From assembly GCF_003254465.1 (NCBI RefSeq), contig NZ_QDFI01000006.1, positions 1-64,000 on the forward strand: DNA of 64,000 nucleotides, in the 5' to 3' direction. Positions 18,419 to 27,053 of this stretch are shown in pieces. The notes beneath the pieces are model-generated. The model was given only the letters and a program-made list of their open reading frames with translations. It searched no databases and had not been told where the DNA came from. A program made the position numbers and the translations under genes. Positions within the stretch are counted from its first letter, which is position 1. Each line of letters begins with the position of its first letter. This DNA is from Meridianimarinicoccus zhengii (GTDB lineage Bacteria > Pseudomonadota > Alphaproteobacteria > Rhodobacterales > Rhodobacteraceae).

Positions 18419-19698
18419 TCGCGCCGCTGACATTCGGCCTGCTGGGCCTGCTCAGCCTGTCCATCCCCGTGGGCATCGTGCTGTTCCTTCTGGGCTTCGG
18501 GGTGGACACGTTCTTCACGCCCTTCCCGCTGATCCGGGGCCTGGGCAACATGGTCTGGTCCACCTCGAACAATTCCACCCTGATCGCCATCCCGTTCTTC
18601 GTCATGCTGGGCGAGATCCTCGTGCGGTCCGGCATCGCGGCGCGGACCTATGGCGCGCTCGACCGCTGGGTGTCTTGGCTACCCGGCGGGCTGGTGCACG
18701 CCAACGTGGCCACCGCCACGCTGTTTTCCGCAACCTCGGGCAGTTCGGTGGCCACCGCCGCGACCGTGGCGACCGTCGCGATGCCCCAGGCGGAAAAGCT
18801 GGGATACGACCCGCGCCTGTTCTCGGGGGCCATCGCGGCGGGCGGCACGCTGGGCATCATGATCCCGCCGTCGATCAACCTGATCGTGTATGGCTTCCTC
18901 ACCCAGACATCCATCCCGCAACTGTTCCTTGCAGGGCTGATCCCCGGCATCGGGCTCGCGCTCGGGTTCATGGCCATCACCGCGCTGATCTGCACATGGC
19001 GCCCCGCGCTTGGCGGCCCGCGCCGGACCTTTCCGCTATCCCAGATGCTGCGCGCGCTGCTGGAACTGGGGCCGATCCTGATCCTCTTCGCGCTGATCGT
19101 CGGCTCGATCTACCAGGGCTGGGCCACCCCGACCGAGGCCGCCGCCGTGGGTGTCGCCGGTGCCCTGCTGATGGCGGCGCTCTTCGGGTCGATCTCGCTG
19201 GGAATGCTGCGCGCGGCCTGCCTTGGCACGGTCAAGATCACCTGCATGATCATGCTCGTGGTGATCGGCGCATCGTTCCTGAACTTCACGCTGGCCAGCG
19301 CGGGGCTGGGCGCGGAACTGTCGGCCTTCATGGAAGGCATGGGCCTGTCGCCGCTGGGCACGATCCTCGTGGTGGTGCTGATCTACATCGTGCTGGGCTT
19401 CTTCATCGAAACCCTGTCGCTGATGGTGGTGACGATCCCGATCATCGTGCCGCTGGTGATCGCGCAGGGCTATGACCCGGTGTGGTTCGGCATCCTGATG
19501 ATCCTGCTGATCGAGATGGCACTGATCACGCCGCCCGTGGGTCTGAACCTTTACGTGGTGCAAGGCGCGCGGCGATCTGGGCGCATGTCCGAGGTGATGG
19601 TGGGCGCCATCCCCTTCGTCGTCGTGATGCTCGTGATGGCCGCGGCCCTGATCGCCATGCCGCAGATCGCCCTGTTCCTGCCGGAAACCCTGCGCTAG
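18415..19698 (+). CDS. TRAP transporter large permease (DctM family)
   Basis: A 427-residue DctM permease with about 12 hydrophobic segments. Signature regions are SGSSVATAATVATVAMPQA, IMIPPSINLIVYGFLT and the C-terminal ALITPPVGLNLYVVQGA. It provides the transport channel for the 16.8-19.7 kb TRAP system. The ATG was set by overlap with the dctQ stop; the longer open frame upstream is read-through of dctQ in another frame. It is followed after 3 bases by pxpB. Confidence 0.93.
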   Translation: MIAPLTFGLLGLLSLSIPVGIVLFLLGFGVDTFFTPFPLIRGLGNMVWSTSNNSTLIAIPFFVMLGEILVRSGIAARTYGALDRWVSWLPGGLVHANVATATLFSATSGSSVATAATVATVAMPQAEKLGYDPRLFSGAIAAGGTLGIMIPPSINLIVYGFLTQTSIPQLFLAGLIPGIGLALGFMAITALICTWRPALGGPRRTFPLSQMLRALLELGPILILFALIVGSIYQGWATPTEAAAVGVAGALLMAALFGSISLGMLRAACLGTVKITCMIMLVVIGASFLNFTLASAGLGAELSAFMEGMGLSPLGTILVVVLIYIVLGFFIETLSLMVVTIPIIVPLVIAQGYDPVWFGILMILLIEMALITPPVGLNLYVVQGARRSGRMSEVMVGAIPFVVVMLVMAAALIAMPQIALFLPETLR

Positions 19699-19701
19699 GC
19701 C

Positions 19702-20445
19702 ATGGGCATGACAGACGCCGCACCGCAGATCGCCCCACAGATCGCAACTCTGGGCGTGGACGGGCTGCTGATCCGCTTCGCGGACCGGCTGACCGAGCCG
19801 GCCAACCGGGCAGCCCTAGCCTTTGCCGCGGCGGTGGCGAGGGCCGACCCGCCGGGGCTGGCCGAGGTCTCCACCGGCCCGGTGTCGGTGCTGGTGCGCC
19901 TCGACCTGCCGCGAACGGACCCCGACGCCTTCGCGGCCTGCCTGTCGGCGCTGCTGGCGGAGCGGGACTGGACGCAGGCCCCCCTGCCCGAGGGCCGCCG
20001 CCTGTGGCGGGTGCCGGCCGTCTTCGGCACGGACCTCGCCCCGCAACTGGACGAGGCCGCGGACCTCGCCGGTCTCAAGCCCGACGAGGCGGTCGAAAGC
20101 CTGACGGCCGAACCCCTGCGCGTGCAGACCATCGGCTTCGCCCCCGGCCAGCCCTATCTGGGGCAGCTTCCGGACGCTTGGGATATCCCCCGGCAGGAAG
20201 GGCTGTCCCCGCGCGTGCCACCCGGCGCGCTGACCGTTGCGATCCGGCAGGTGGTGCTGTTCTCGGTCGCCTCGCCAACCGGCTGGCGGCACGTCGGCCA
20301 GACCGCCGCGCGCCTGTTCGACCCGGACCGAACCGACCCGTTCCTGCTGCGCCCCGGCGACGCGGTGCTGTTCGCCGCCACCGACCGCGAAGGGCTGGAG
20401 GCTGCGCGCGCGGATGGCGGGGCCGAGGTGATCCCGTGGCCCTGA
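19702..20445 (+). CDS. pxpB: 5-oxoprolinase subunit PxpB (KipI family)
   Basis: A 247-residue KipI-type protein with the family motifs TIGFAPGQPYLGQLP and SPTGWRHVGQTAARLFD. Together with PxpC and PxpA it forms the prokaryotic ATP-dependent 5-oxoprolinase, which opens pyroglutamate to glutamate. ATG codons 1 and 3 are both possible starts. Its end overlaps the pxpC start by ten bases. In place of a solo gene, the full B-C-A set follows the TRAP genes, so uptake and hydrolysis of 5-oxoproline are probably co-expressed. Confidence 0.9.
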   Translation: MGMTDAAPQIAPQIATLGVDGLLIRFADRLTEPANRAALAFAAAVARADPPGLAEVSTGPVSVLVRLDLPRTDPDAFAACLSALLAERDWTQAPLPEGRRLWRVPAVFGTDLAPQLDEAADLAGLKPDEAVESLTAEPLRVQTIGFAPGQPYLGQLPDAWDIPRQEGLSPRVPPGALTVAIRQVVLFSVASPTGWRHVGQTAARLFDPDRTDPFLLRPGDAVLFAATDREGLEAARADGGAEVIPWP

Positions 20446-21449
20446 CCGTCCTGCGCGCGATGGGCGGCATCACGGTGCAGGATCGGGGCCGCCCCGGATA
20501 CCTCTCGCAGGGGCTGTCGCGCGGGGGGGCGATGGACCGCCTCGCGCTGACCGAAGGCGCCGCCCTGCTGGGCCAGTCCGCCGATCTTGCGGCACTTGAA
20601 ATCGCCGCGGGCACCGTCGCTTTGCGCGCCGAAACCCCGTTGCGCATCGCGCTCACCGGCGCGCCCATGTCCGCCAGTTGCGACGGGAGCCCGCTTGCCT
20701 GGCACGCCTCCCACGCGATCCCGCAGGGCGCGCGCCTCGACATCGCCGCGCGCGGCGGCGGCTACGGCTACCTGCATTTGGGCGGCGGCATCGCCACGCC
20801 TTGCGTGCTCGGCAGCCGGTCGGCGCATCTCGCCGCAGGGATCGGGCGGATGCTGGACGCGGGCGACACCCTGCCCACCGGCGACGACACCGGCACCCGC
20901 ACCGGGCTGACGCTGACACCCCTGCCCCGCTGGGACGGCGGCACGATCCGCATCGTCGAAGGTCCGCAGACGGCGCTGTTCGACGACGCCACCCGCGACC
21001 GCTTCGCCAATGCCACCCTGTCCCGCGACGCGCGCGGCAACCGCATGGGCCAGCGGCTGACCGGCGGGCAGTTCCCGGCGCAGGGCGGGCTGTCGATCCT
21101 GTCAGACGTGGTGGTGCCCGGCGACATCCAGATCACCGGGGACGGCACGCCCTTCGTGCTGCTGGCGGAATGCCAGACCACGGGCGGTTACCCGCGCATC
21201 GGATCGGTGCTGCCCTGCGACCTGCCGAATCTCGTGCAGGCCCCGCCCGGCGCAAGCCTGCGCTTTGCCTTCGTGCCGCTCGATCAGGCCCGCGCGGCCG
21301 AAGCCACGGAGACCGCCCGCCGCGCCGACCTGTACCGTCATCTGCGCCCGCTCATCCGCGACCCCCATGACATCCCGGACCTGCTGGCCTATCAACTGGT
21401 CAGCGGCGTCACCGCCGGACACGACCCGGAACCGGAGCCGACCCCATGA
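20436..21449 (+). CDS. pxpC: 5-oxoprolinase subunit PxpC (KipA/biotin-dependent carboxyltransferase-like family)
   Basis: A 337-residue KipA-family protein, recognised by GGITVQDRGRPGYLSQGLSR near the N-terminus, YGYLHLGGGI in the middle and LLAECQTTGGYPRIGSVLPC toward the C-terminus. It is the second subunit of the PxpABC 5-oxoprolinase. The start is a GTG (20436) overlapping pxpB; an internal ATG would remove conserved N-terminal sequence. Its stop overlaps the pxpA start (ATGA). Confidence 0.9.
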   Translation: MALTVLRAMGGITVQDRGRPGYLSQGLSRGGAMDRLALTEGAALLGQSADLAALEIAAGTVALRAETPLRIALTGAPMSASCDGSPLAWHASHAIPQGARLDIAARGGGYGYLHLGGGIATPCVLGSRSAHLAAGIGRMLDAGDTLPTGDDTGTRTGLTLTPLPRWDGGTIRIVEGPQTALFDDATRDRFANATLSRDARGNRMGQRLTGGQFPAQGGLSILSDVVVPGDIQITGDGTPFVLLAECQTTGGYPRIGSVLPCDLPNLVQAPPGASLRFAFVPLDQARAAEATETARRADLYRHLRPLIRDPHDIPDLLAYQLVSGVTAGHDPEPEPTP

Positions 21450-22213
21450 CCGGACAGACCCGAGCCATCGACCTCAACGCCGACATGGGCGAAAGCTTCG
21501 GTCCCTGGCCCATGGGCGCGGACGGCGCGCTTCTCGATATCGTCACCTCGGCCAACATCGCATGCGGGTTCCACGCGGGCGACCCGGACACCATGGCCGC
21601 GACCATGGCCCGCGCCGTGGCGGGCGGCGTCGGCATCGGCGCCCATCCCGGCCTGCCCGACCTTCAGGGCTTCGGACGCCGCCGGATGCAGATCACAAAC
21701 AGCGAGGCCGCGAACCTGACGGCCTATCAACTCGGGGCCGCGCAGGCGATGGCGCGCGCCGCGGGTGGCCATGTGCGGCACCTGAAGCTGCACGGCGCGC
21801 TGGCCAACATGGCGACGGAGGACGAAACGCTCGCCCATGCCTGCTATGCCGCCGCCCGCGCCGTGGACCCGGACCTGATCCTCATGGTGATCGCGGGTAC
21901 GGCACAGCAGCGCGCCGCGGAAAACCTCGGCGGCCCCATCGCGCACGAGATCTTCGCCGACCGCGCCTATGCGGAAACCGGCCTGCTGCTCGACCGGCGC
22001 GAACCGGGCGCGGTGCTGCACGACGCGGGCACCGTGGCGGACCGCATCCTCGCCATGCTCGACGCGGGCGCGATCATCACGGCGCAGGGCACGCACCTGC
22101 CTGCCCGGATCGACACGATCTGCCTGCATGGCGACACGCGAGAAGCGGTGGACATGGCCCGCCACCTGCGCGCGCGTCTGGCAGACGCCGGGATCACGCT
22201 GCGCCGGTTCTGA
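21446..22213 (+). CDS. pxpA: 5-oxoprolinase subunit PxpA (LamB/YcsF family)
   Basis: A 255-residue LamB/YcsF-family protein. It opens with IDLNADMGESFGPWPMG and contains the metal- and substrate-site segments TSANIACGFHAGDP, HPGLPDLQGFGRR and VRHLKLHGALANMA. It is the third subunit of 5-oxoprolinase and completes the pxpBCA set. The length matches the family. The gene ends the operon and is convergent with a GntR regulator 12 bases away. Confidence 0.92.
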   Translation: MTGQTRAIDLNADMGESFGPWPMGADGALLDIVTSANIACGFHAGDPDTMAATMARAVAGGVGIGAHPGLPDLQGFGRRRMQITNSEAANLTAYQLGAAQAMARAAGGHVRHLKLHGALANMATEDETLAHACYAAARAVDPDLILMVIAGTAQQRAAENLGGPIAHEIFADRAYAETGLLLDRREPGAVLHDAGTVADRILAMLDAGAIITAQGTHLPARIDTICLHGDTREAVDMARHLRARLADAGITLRRF

Positions 22214-22224
22214 CAGCCCCGGAG

Positions 22225-22917
22225 TCAGGACGCCCGCGACCGCGGCGGCACGGGCTCGGCCCGCAGGGTGCGCCACTTCTCGCGCATGGTCTGTGCGGCG
22301 CTCAGAAGATGCCGGCGCAGGGCGCTTTCCGCGGCAAGCCCGTCGCCGCCCACGATGGCCGCGACGATCCGGGCATGCTCCGCATCGGACCGGTCCATGC
22401 GCGGGGCGTCGGCAAGCTGCGACCGGCGGAATGGCGACAGCCTGAGCCGCATCGCCTCGGCCATCTCGGCGAAATCCGCGTTGTGGCTTCCGGCATAGAT
22501 GATCTGGTGAAGCCGCGTGTTCGCCGCCTCGTAACCCTCGGCATCGCCCGCGCCCGCAAGAACCGACATCTCCGCGTGCTGCGCGCGCAGCGCCGTGCGT
22601 TCCTCCGGCGTCATGCGCTCCGCCGCGAAACGGCCGCACAGCGCCTCGATCTCGCCCATCGCCTCGAACAGCTGGTCGATCCGGTCGGGTGAAATCTCGC
22701 TCACCAGGACACCCCTATAGGGCAGCCGCACCGCGAGACCCCGCGCCACGACGCTTTGCAGCGCCTCGCGGATGGGTGTCCGGGACACACCGAAACTGCG
22801 CGCAAGCGCGACCTCGTCCAGCCGCGCGCCCGCCGCGATTCGGCCCAGCAGGATCCGTTCCTCAAGCTGCGCGGCGATCCTCTGGCTCAGGACCTGCCTC
22901 GGAGCGCCAGATGTCAT
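22225..22917 (-). CDS. GntR-family (FCD) transcriptional regulator
   Basis: A 230-residue FCD-type GntR protein. The winged helix spans about residues 8-75 (FGVSRTPIREALQSVVARGL) and the FCD effector domain about 80-215, with the metal-site His in RLHQIIYAGSHNADF. I set the start at MTSGAPRQV, since the additional 30 upstream codons do not look like GntR sequence. It converges on pxpA and may regulate the DUF1445-TRAP-pxp operon or the hydroxyproline genes. No clear operator was seen at its own promoter. Confidence 0.86.
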   Translation of the reverse strand: MTSGAPRQVLSQRIAAQLEERILLGRIAAGARLDEVALARSFGVSRTPIREALQSVVARGLAVRLPYRGVLVSEISPDRIDQLFEAMGEIEALCGRFAAERMTPEERTALRAQHAEMSVLAGAGDAEGYEAANTRLHQIIYAGSHNADFAEMAEAMRLRLSPFRRSQLADAPRMDRSDAEHARIVAAIVGGDGLAAESALRRHLLSAAQTMREKWRTLRAEPVPPRSRAS

Positions 22918-23015
22918 CGCGTCGCCTCCGCCCGAACATGCACGATTTTCAGGCGTAGCATGACACGGGCGATCAGGATACCACGACGCACGGGTCGCGC
23001 CCGGCACGGCCCCTT

Positions 23016-23858
23016 TCAGCGCGCCGCGAACCAGTCGAGCGTCATGGCCGTCCAGCCCGGCGGCACGCCGTGCCCCCCGTCGTGCAGCGCGAAATCCAGC
23101 CGCCGGCCGCTATCGCAGCCAGTCCAGCTTTTTCGCCAGAAACCGTCCGCCTGCGTGTGGCCGCTGGCATCGGGGCGGCAGCCATTGGCCGCGCGCCAGA
23201 CCTGCATCGCCTGCCAGACATCCGCCTGCGCAAAGACCCCGCTCTCGCCATCGTCGCGCAGCACGCGGCCCTCCAGCGGCACCACCGTGTCCGTCCAGCC
23301 ATGGGTGTGGAGCAGGTCCACCGGCCCCGCGCAGGCTTCGGGCACGGGCACCCAGAACGCGCCCGCCACCGGGGCATAGGCGGCAAAGGCCCCCGGCGCG
23401 GCACAGGCGACGTAACTGGCCATCGACCCGCCGATGGAAAAGCCGCCCAGCAGCATCCGGTCGCGGTCGATCCCGTGGCGCGCCGCCGCGTCGTCGGCCA
23501 CGGCTTGCAGGAACGCGATCTCGTCGCGCGGGCTGGGGCGGTCGGGGTGGAAGCCCCATGTCAGCCCGTTGCCCGATGCGCGCGGCACGCCATCGGGCGC
23601 GATCACGGCATAGCCGCGCGCCAGCGCCGTCTCGACCAGCCCGGTCATGCGCAGCACGCCCTGCCCGCTGGCGCCCCAGCCATGCAGAAAGACCAGCGCG
23701 GCCATGCCGTCCGCCGCGCCATCCGGCAGCACGATGCGATAACTGCCGCCCGCGATCTCGCAGGGGGCCGCGGCCCCGCCGCAGCCCGGATCCTGTGCCA
23801 GTGCCGTCCCGGCGGCCAGCAGCATGAACGCGCCCGTCGCGGCAAACCGCAGGGACAC
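23016..23858 (-). CDS. Secreted alpha/beta-hydrolase, LpqC/poly(3-hydroxybutyrate) depolymerase-like esterase
   Basis: A 280-residue exported hydrolase. A signal peptide ends near TALAQ (residue 22). The catalytic triad is visible as Ser in LGGFSIGGSM (about 143), Asp in HGWTDTVVPLEG (about 197) and His in HDGGHGVPPGW (about 262). Several cysteines in the mature protein (GCGGAAAPCE near the N-terminus, NGC and TGC late) could form disulfides. The family includes PHB depolymerases and feruloyl esterases; the substrate here cannot be assigned. It is three bases from the TPR gene upstream, so the two are probably co-transcribed. Confidence 0.83.
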   Translation of the reverse strand: MSLRFAATGAFMLLAAGTALAQDPGCGGAAAPCEIAGGSYRIVLPDGAADGMAALVFLHGWGASGQGVLRMTGLVETALARGYAVIAPDGVPRASGNGLTWGFHPDRPSPRDEIAFLQAVADDAAARHGIDRDRMLLGGFSIGGSMASYVACAAPGAFAAYAPVAGAFWVPVPEACAGPVDLLHTHGWTDTVVPLEGRVLRDDGESGVFAQADVWQAMQVWRAANGCRPDASGHTQADGFWRKSWTGCDSGRRLDFALHDGGHGVPPGWTAMTLDWFAAR

Positions 23859-23861
23859 GGG

Positions 23862-25220
23862 CTATTCCGCCGCCCGGTTGCTGACCCGGCGCGCATCGGC
23901 GATCCGGTCCAGCCGCGTCCGCGCGAAGCTGTCGGCATGCCCGCCCCGCAGCGCCGTGCGCGCTGCAAGGATCGCCGCCGCATCGTCAAGCCGCCCGCCC
24001 CGGATGCCCGCATCCACGGTCATGCGTTCGAACACGTCGCGCTGCGCGTGGCTGCCGCCGATGGTCTGCATATGCGCCCGCGCGGCCTGCAACCGCGCGA
24101 AGGCCCGGTCGTACCGCCCCTCCCCGAAGGCCGCGAGCCCCTCTGCCGCCGTCACGCCCGGATGGGCCGCGACGCGCCCCAGCTCGGTCCGGTCGCGCCC
24201 CGTGCCCGCGACCTGCGCCAGCAGGCGCCCGGCGGCATCGGGCCGCGCGTCGCCGGTCAGCGCCAGCATGTAATGCAGATCGGCGAAGACAAGACAGCCG
24301 TCGCCGACCCGCGCCTCGGCCAGATCCGCCAACTCGCCCCAGCGGTCGCCCACGGGCACGTCCTCCAGTTCCAGCCGCACCAGCAGCGACGCCGCGTTCG
24401 CCATGTCGCGATAATCGTCGGTCCTGTCCTCGCGGATGCGCGTGTCGTACAGCGACAGCGCCAGATCATGCTCGCCGCGGTCGAGATGCAGAAGCGCCTT
24501 GTGCCACCAGACATGGTAGCGGAAGTTGTTGCAGTGGTCCCAGGCGGCGGCATTGCGTTCGATCAGCGCGATACCCGCGTCGGGCCGGTGCGTCATGTCG
24601 TGGACATGGGCCACCGCGTGCAGCCCCCACGCGTCGTCGGGCGCGAGGTCCAGCCCCGCAAGCCCGGTGGCTTCGGCTGCCGCGTAATCCCCGGTTTCCT
24701 CCAGCGCGAAGGCGTGACACCCTAGCGCGAAGCCCCGCAAAGGGTGATCCGCGCCGTGCCCAGCCAGCGCGCGCTCGATCGACCGCCGCATGCCGCCCGC
24801 GTCACCCATGATGAACCGGACCCCGTGGCAGGCCTTGGCCGTCAGCGTGTCGGAAGGGTTGCGCGCCAGCACGCCCTCAAGATGGAACACGGCGGCCCCC
24901 GGCGATCCGTCAAGCCACCCATCCAGCGCGGACAGCCATGCCGCGGCGCGCGCAGGGCCGCCACGGGTCGCCAGCGCCCGGTGCGCTTCGGCAGAGGACC
25001 CGCGCGCCGCCGCCACCATCTCGCTGCGGCCAAGCATCAGGCAGAACAGGCCCCGTGCGGCCAACGCCATCGGCGCATCCGGCTCATGTTCCAGCACGGT
25101 GGCCAGGTGGGCGGGCGCCGCCGCGCCGTGGGCCAGCACGGCGCGCACCATCGCGTTCCAGGCGGCAAGCGCCTCGGCGGTGGCGAGGCCCGTTTCGGCA
25201 CGGCAGATATCGTCGCTCAC
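23862..25220 (-). CDS. TPR-repeat protein resembling TTC38
   Basis: A 452-residue soluble, Ala-rich helical protein built from TPR-like repeats. The conserved core AVAHVHDMTHRPDAGIALI and NFRYHVWWHKALLHLDRGE, with its His/Trp cluster, resembles the TTC38 family of bacteria and animals, whose function is unknown. I used a GTG start at 25220, which gives the usual family length; 25 more codons are open upstream but look non-coding. It probably forms a two-gene unit with the downstream esterase. No enzymatic motif is evident. Confidence 0.72.
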   Translation of the reverse strand: MSDDICRAETGLATAEALAAWNAMVRAVLAHGAAAPAHLATVLEHEPDAPMALAARGLFCLMLGRSEMVAAARGSSAEAHRALATRGGPARAAAWLSALDGWLDGSPGAAVFHLEGVLARNPSDTLTAKACHGVRFIMGDAGGMRRSIERALAGHGADHPLRGFALGCHAFALEETGDYAAAEATGLAGLDLAPDDAWGLHAVAHVHDMTHRPDAGIALIERNAAAWDHCNNFRYHVWWHKALLHLDRGEHDLALSLYDTRIREDRTDDYRDMANAASLLVRLELEDVPVGDRWGELADLAEARVGDGCLVFADLHYMLALTGDARPDAAGRLLAQVAGTGRDRTELGRVAAHPGVTAAEGLAAFGEGRYDRAFARLQAARAHMQTIGGSHAQRDVFERMTVDAGIRGGRLDDAAAILAARTALRGGHADSFARTRLDRIADARRVSNRAAE

Positions 25221-25367
25221 AGTCCGGCCTTTCGTGATTCGGGCGCGGGACAGCACGCGCCGCCCCCAAGTCCAAGCTAGTCTGCACATGGCCATATTGA
25301 CATCACGACACCGCCGCGCCCGCGCAGATGTGACCGCCCGTGTGCCCGGTGCCGCAAGTTTCCCCAG

Positions 25368-26987
25368 TCAGAACCGCCCGTCATAGGCGCCACGGTCGAT
25401 TTCGGCGGCGATCACGGTGAACGTATCGGCCCGCGGCGTCGCCGCCAGTGCGGTCTCCAGCTCCGCGACCGACCGCACGGCATGGCCCGCGCCGCCCATC
25501 GCCCGCCCCAGTGCCGCGAAATCCGTCCGCCCGAAATCCACGCCCGCGTTGGGCAATTGCCGCGCGCGCTGCTTCATCTCGATCAGCGCAAGCGACCGGT
25601 CCACGAACACCACGAAGATCGTGCGCAGCCCCAGATCCGCGGCGGTTGCCAGTTCCCCGGCAACCATCAGGAACCCGGCATCGCCCGAGAACGACACGAC
25701 CGTCCGCTCCGGCTCCGCGACCTGCGCCCCGATGGCCAGCGGCACGGCGCAGCCCATCGTGCACAGCCCCGAGGATTGCACCAGCGCGCGCGGATAATCG
25801 CAGCGCCACATCTGCGACAGCAGGATGCGGTGCGCGCCGCTGTCGGCGCTGGCGCGGGTGTCGCCGGGCAGCACCCTCTGGCAGGTGGCGATCACGGCAC
25901 CCGGTCCCCAGTCGGCTTCCGGCGCGAACGCTTCGGCCAGCGCCGCCTGCACCGCCGCGATCTCGCCCCCGGTCCAGCGGTCGCGCACCGCCACGCCCTC
26001 GGTCAGTGCCGCAAGGGTCGGCGCCACATCCGCCACGATGTTCACACTGCCCTGGTGCATGTAATGGGTGTTTGGAACGGCGGAGATGTCGATGACCGTC
26101 TGCCGGTCCGGGTCCACCGCGTCCTGCCAGCCCGTGCGCATCTCCACCGGATCGTACCCCGCCAGCAGCACCACGTCCGCCGCCGCCACCACCGGCAAAA
26201 GGATCGCATCGGCGCGCGGCGACAGGCCGGCCCCGCCCAGCGACAGCGGATGGCTTTCCGGCAGCAGCCCCTTGGCCTTGTAGGTCGTCACCACCGGCGC
26301 CCCCAGCGCCTCGGCAGCCGACCGCAGCGCCGCGCCCGCGTCGCCGTTCAGCGCGTCCACCCCCGCCACGATCAGCGGCCGCGCCGCCGCGGCGACCCGT
26401 GCGCGCAGATCCTCCAGTCCCGGCCCCGGCGCAGGCCCCACCGGCATCACCAGACGACGGCGCAGCGCGGGTGCCGCCACGACCGGGGCCTCTGCCACGC
26501 CGATGGGCAGGTCGATATGCACCGGCCCCGGCTGGCCCGTGGTCGCCAGCGCCACCACACGATCCGCGATCACCTCCGCCGCGCCCGCGTCCATGGTCAG
26601 GCTCGCCTTCGCCACCGCGGCGAAGACCGCGCGCTGGTCCGCGACCTGGTGCGTGTACCGCTGCGCCACCGCCGCGTCGATGCACCCGGTGACCACGATC
26701 AGCGGCACCCGGTCCTCGCGCGCGTTCTCCACCACGTTGACGGCGTTGAGCGCCCCCGGCCCCACCGTCGTCACCAGCAAGCCCGGCGCGCCCGTCGCGT
26801 GGTGCACGCCTTCGGCCATGAACCCGCCCGCGTTCTCGTGGCGCACCAGCACGAACCGGATGCCCGCGCGCTCCAGCGCATCGACCAGGGTCAGCACCTC
26901 GCCGCCCGGCATACCGAAGGCATGGCGGATACCGGAATCGAACAGGCGGCGGGCGAGCAGATCGGCGCAGCGCATCGTGTCGGTCAT
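25368..26987 (-). CDS. Thiamine diphosphate-dependent enzyme, acetolactate synthase-like
   Basis: A 539-residue ThDP enzyme with the three-domain layout of the acetolactate synthase/benzoylformate decarboxylase family. The Pyr domain has the activating Glu in VRHENAGGFMAEGVHH (about 50); the central domain spans about 190-320; the PP domain carries FSGDAGFLMVAGEL (about 425). The metal-binding Asn that normally ends the GDG-(25)-N motif reads VFVDRSLALIE, with Asp at that place. Last gene of a minus-strand run with an MFS carrier, a racemase-fold protein and a TRAP system; the substrate is unknown. It is unlikely to be housekeeping IlvB because no IlvN subunit is present. Confidence 0.83.
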   Translation of the reverse strand: MTDTMRCADLLARRLFDSGIRHAFGMPGGEVLTLVDALERAGIRFVLVRHENAGGFMAEGVHHATGAPGLLVTTVGPGALNAVNVVENAREDRVPLIVVTGCIDAAVAQRYTHQVADQRAVFAAVAKASLTMDAGAAEVIADRVVALATTGQPGPVHIDLPIGVAEAPVVAAPALRRRLVMPVGPAPGPGLEDLRARVAAAARPLIVAGVDALNGDAGAALRSAAEALGAPVVTTYKAKGLLPESHPLSLGGAGLSPRADAILLPVVAAADVVLLAGYDPVEMRTGWQDAVDPDRQTVIDISAVPNTHYMHQGSVNIVADVAPTLAALTEGVAVRDRWTGGEIAAVQAALAEAFAPEADWGPGAVIATCQRVLPGDTRASADSGAHRILLSQMWRCDYPRALVQSSGLCTMGCAVPLAIGAQVAEPERTVVSFSGDAGFLMVAGELATAADLGLRTIFVVFVDRSLALIEMKQRARQLPNAGVDFGRTDFAALGRAMGGAGHAVRSVAELETALAATPRADTFTVIAAEIDRGAYDGRF

Positions 26988-27053
26988 CGGCGGTCCCCCA
27001 TGCATTGGCCGGACCAGACCCGCGCCAGCCCCGAAACGCAACTCACATCCGGG

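Noticed and set aside
22200-22230. CTGAC/GTCAG hairpin between convergent pxpA and the GntR gene
   Set aside because: Five-base arms with a long loop occur often by chance in such sequence.
25368-26987. Sulfoacetaldehyde acetyltransferase (Xsc) as a second sulfonate enzyme
   Set aside because: It is shorter than Xsc, lacks a phosphotransacetylase neighbour and shows the general acetolactate-synthase-like pattern; the operon has no other sulfonate gene.
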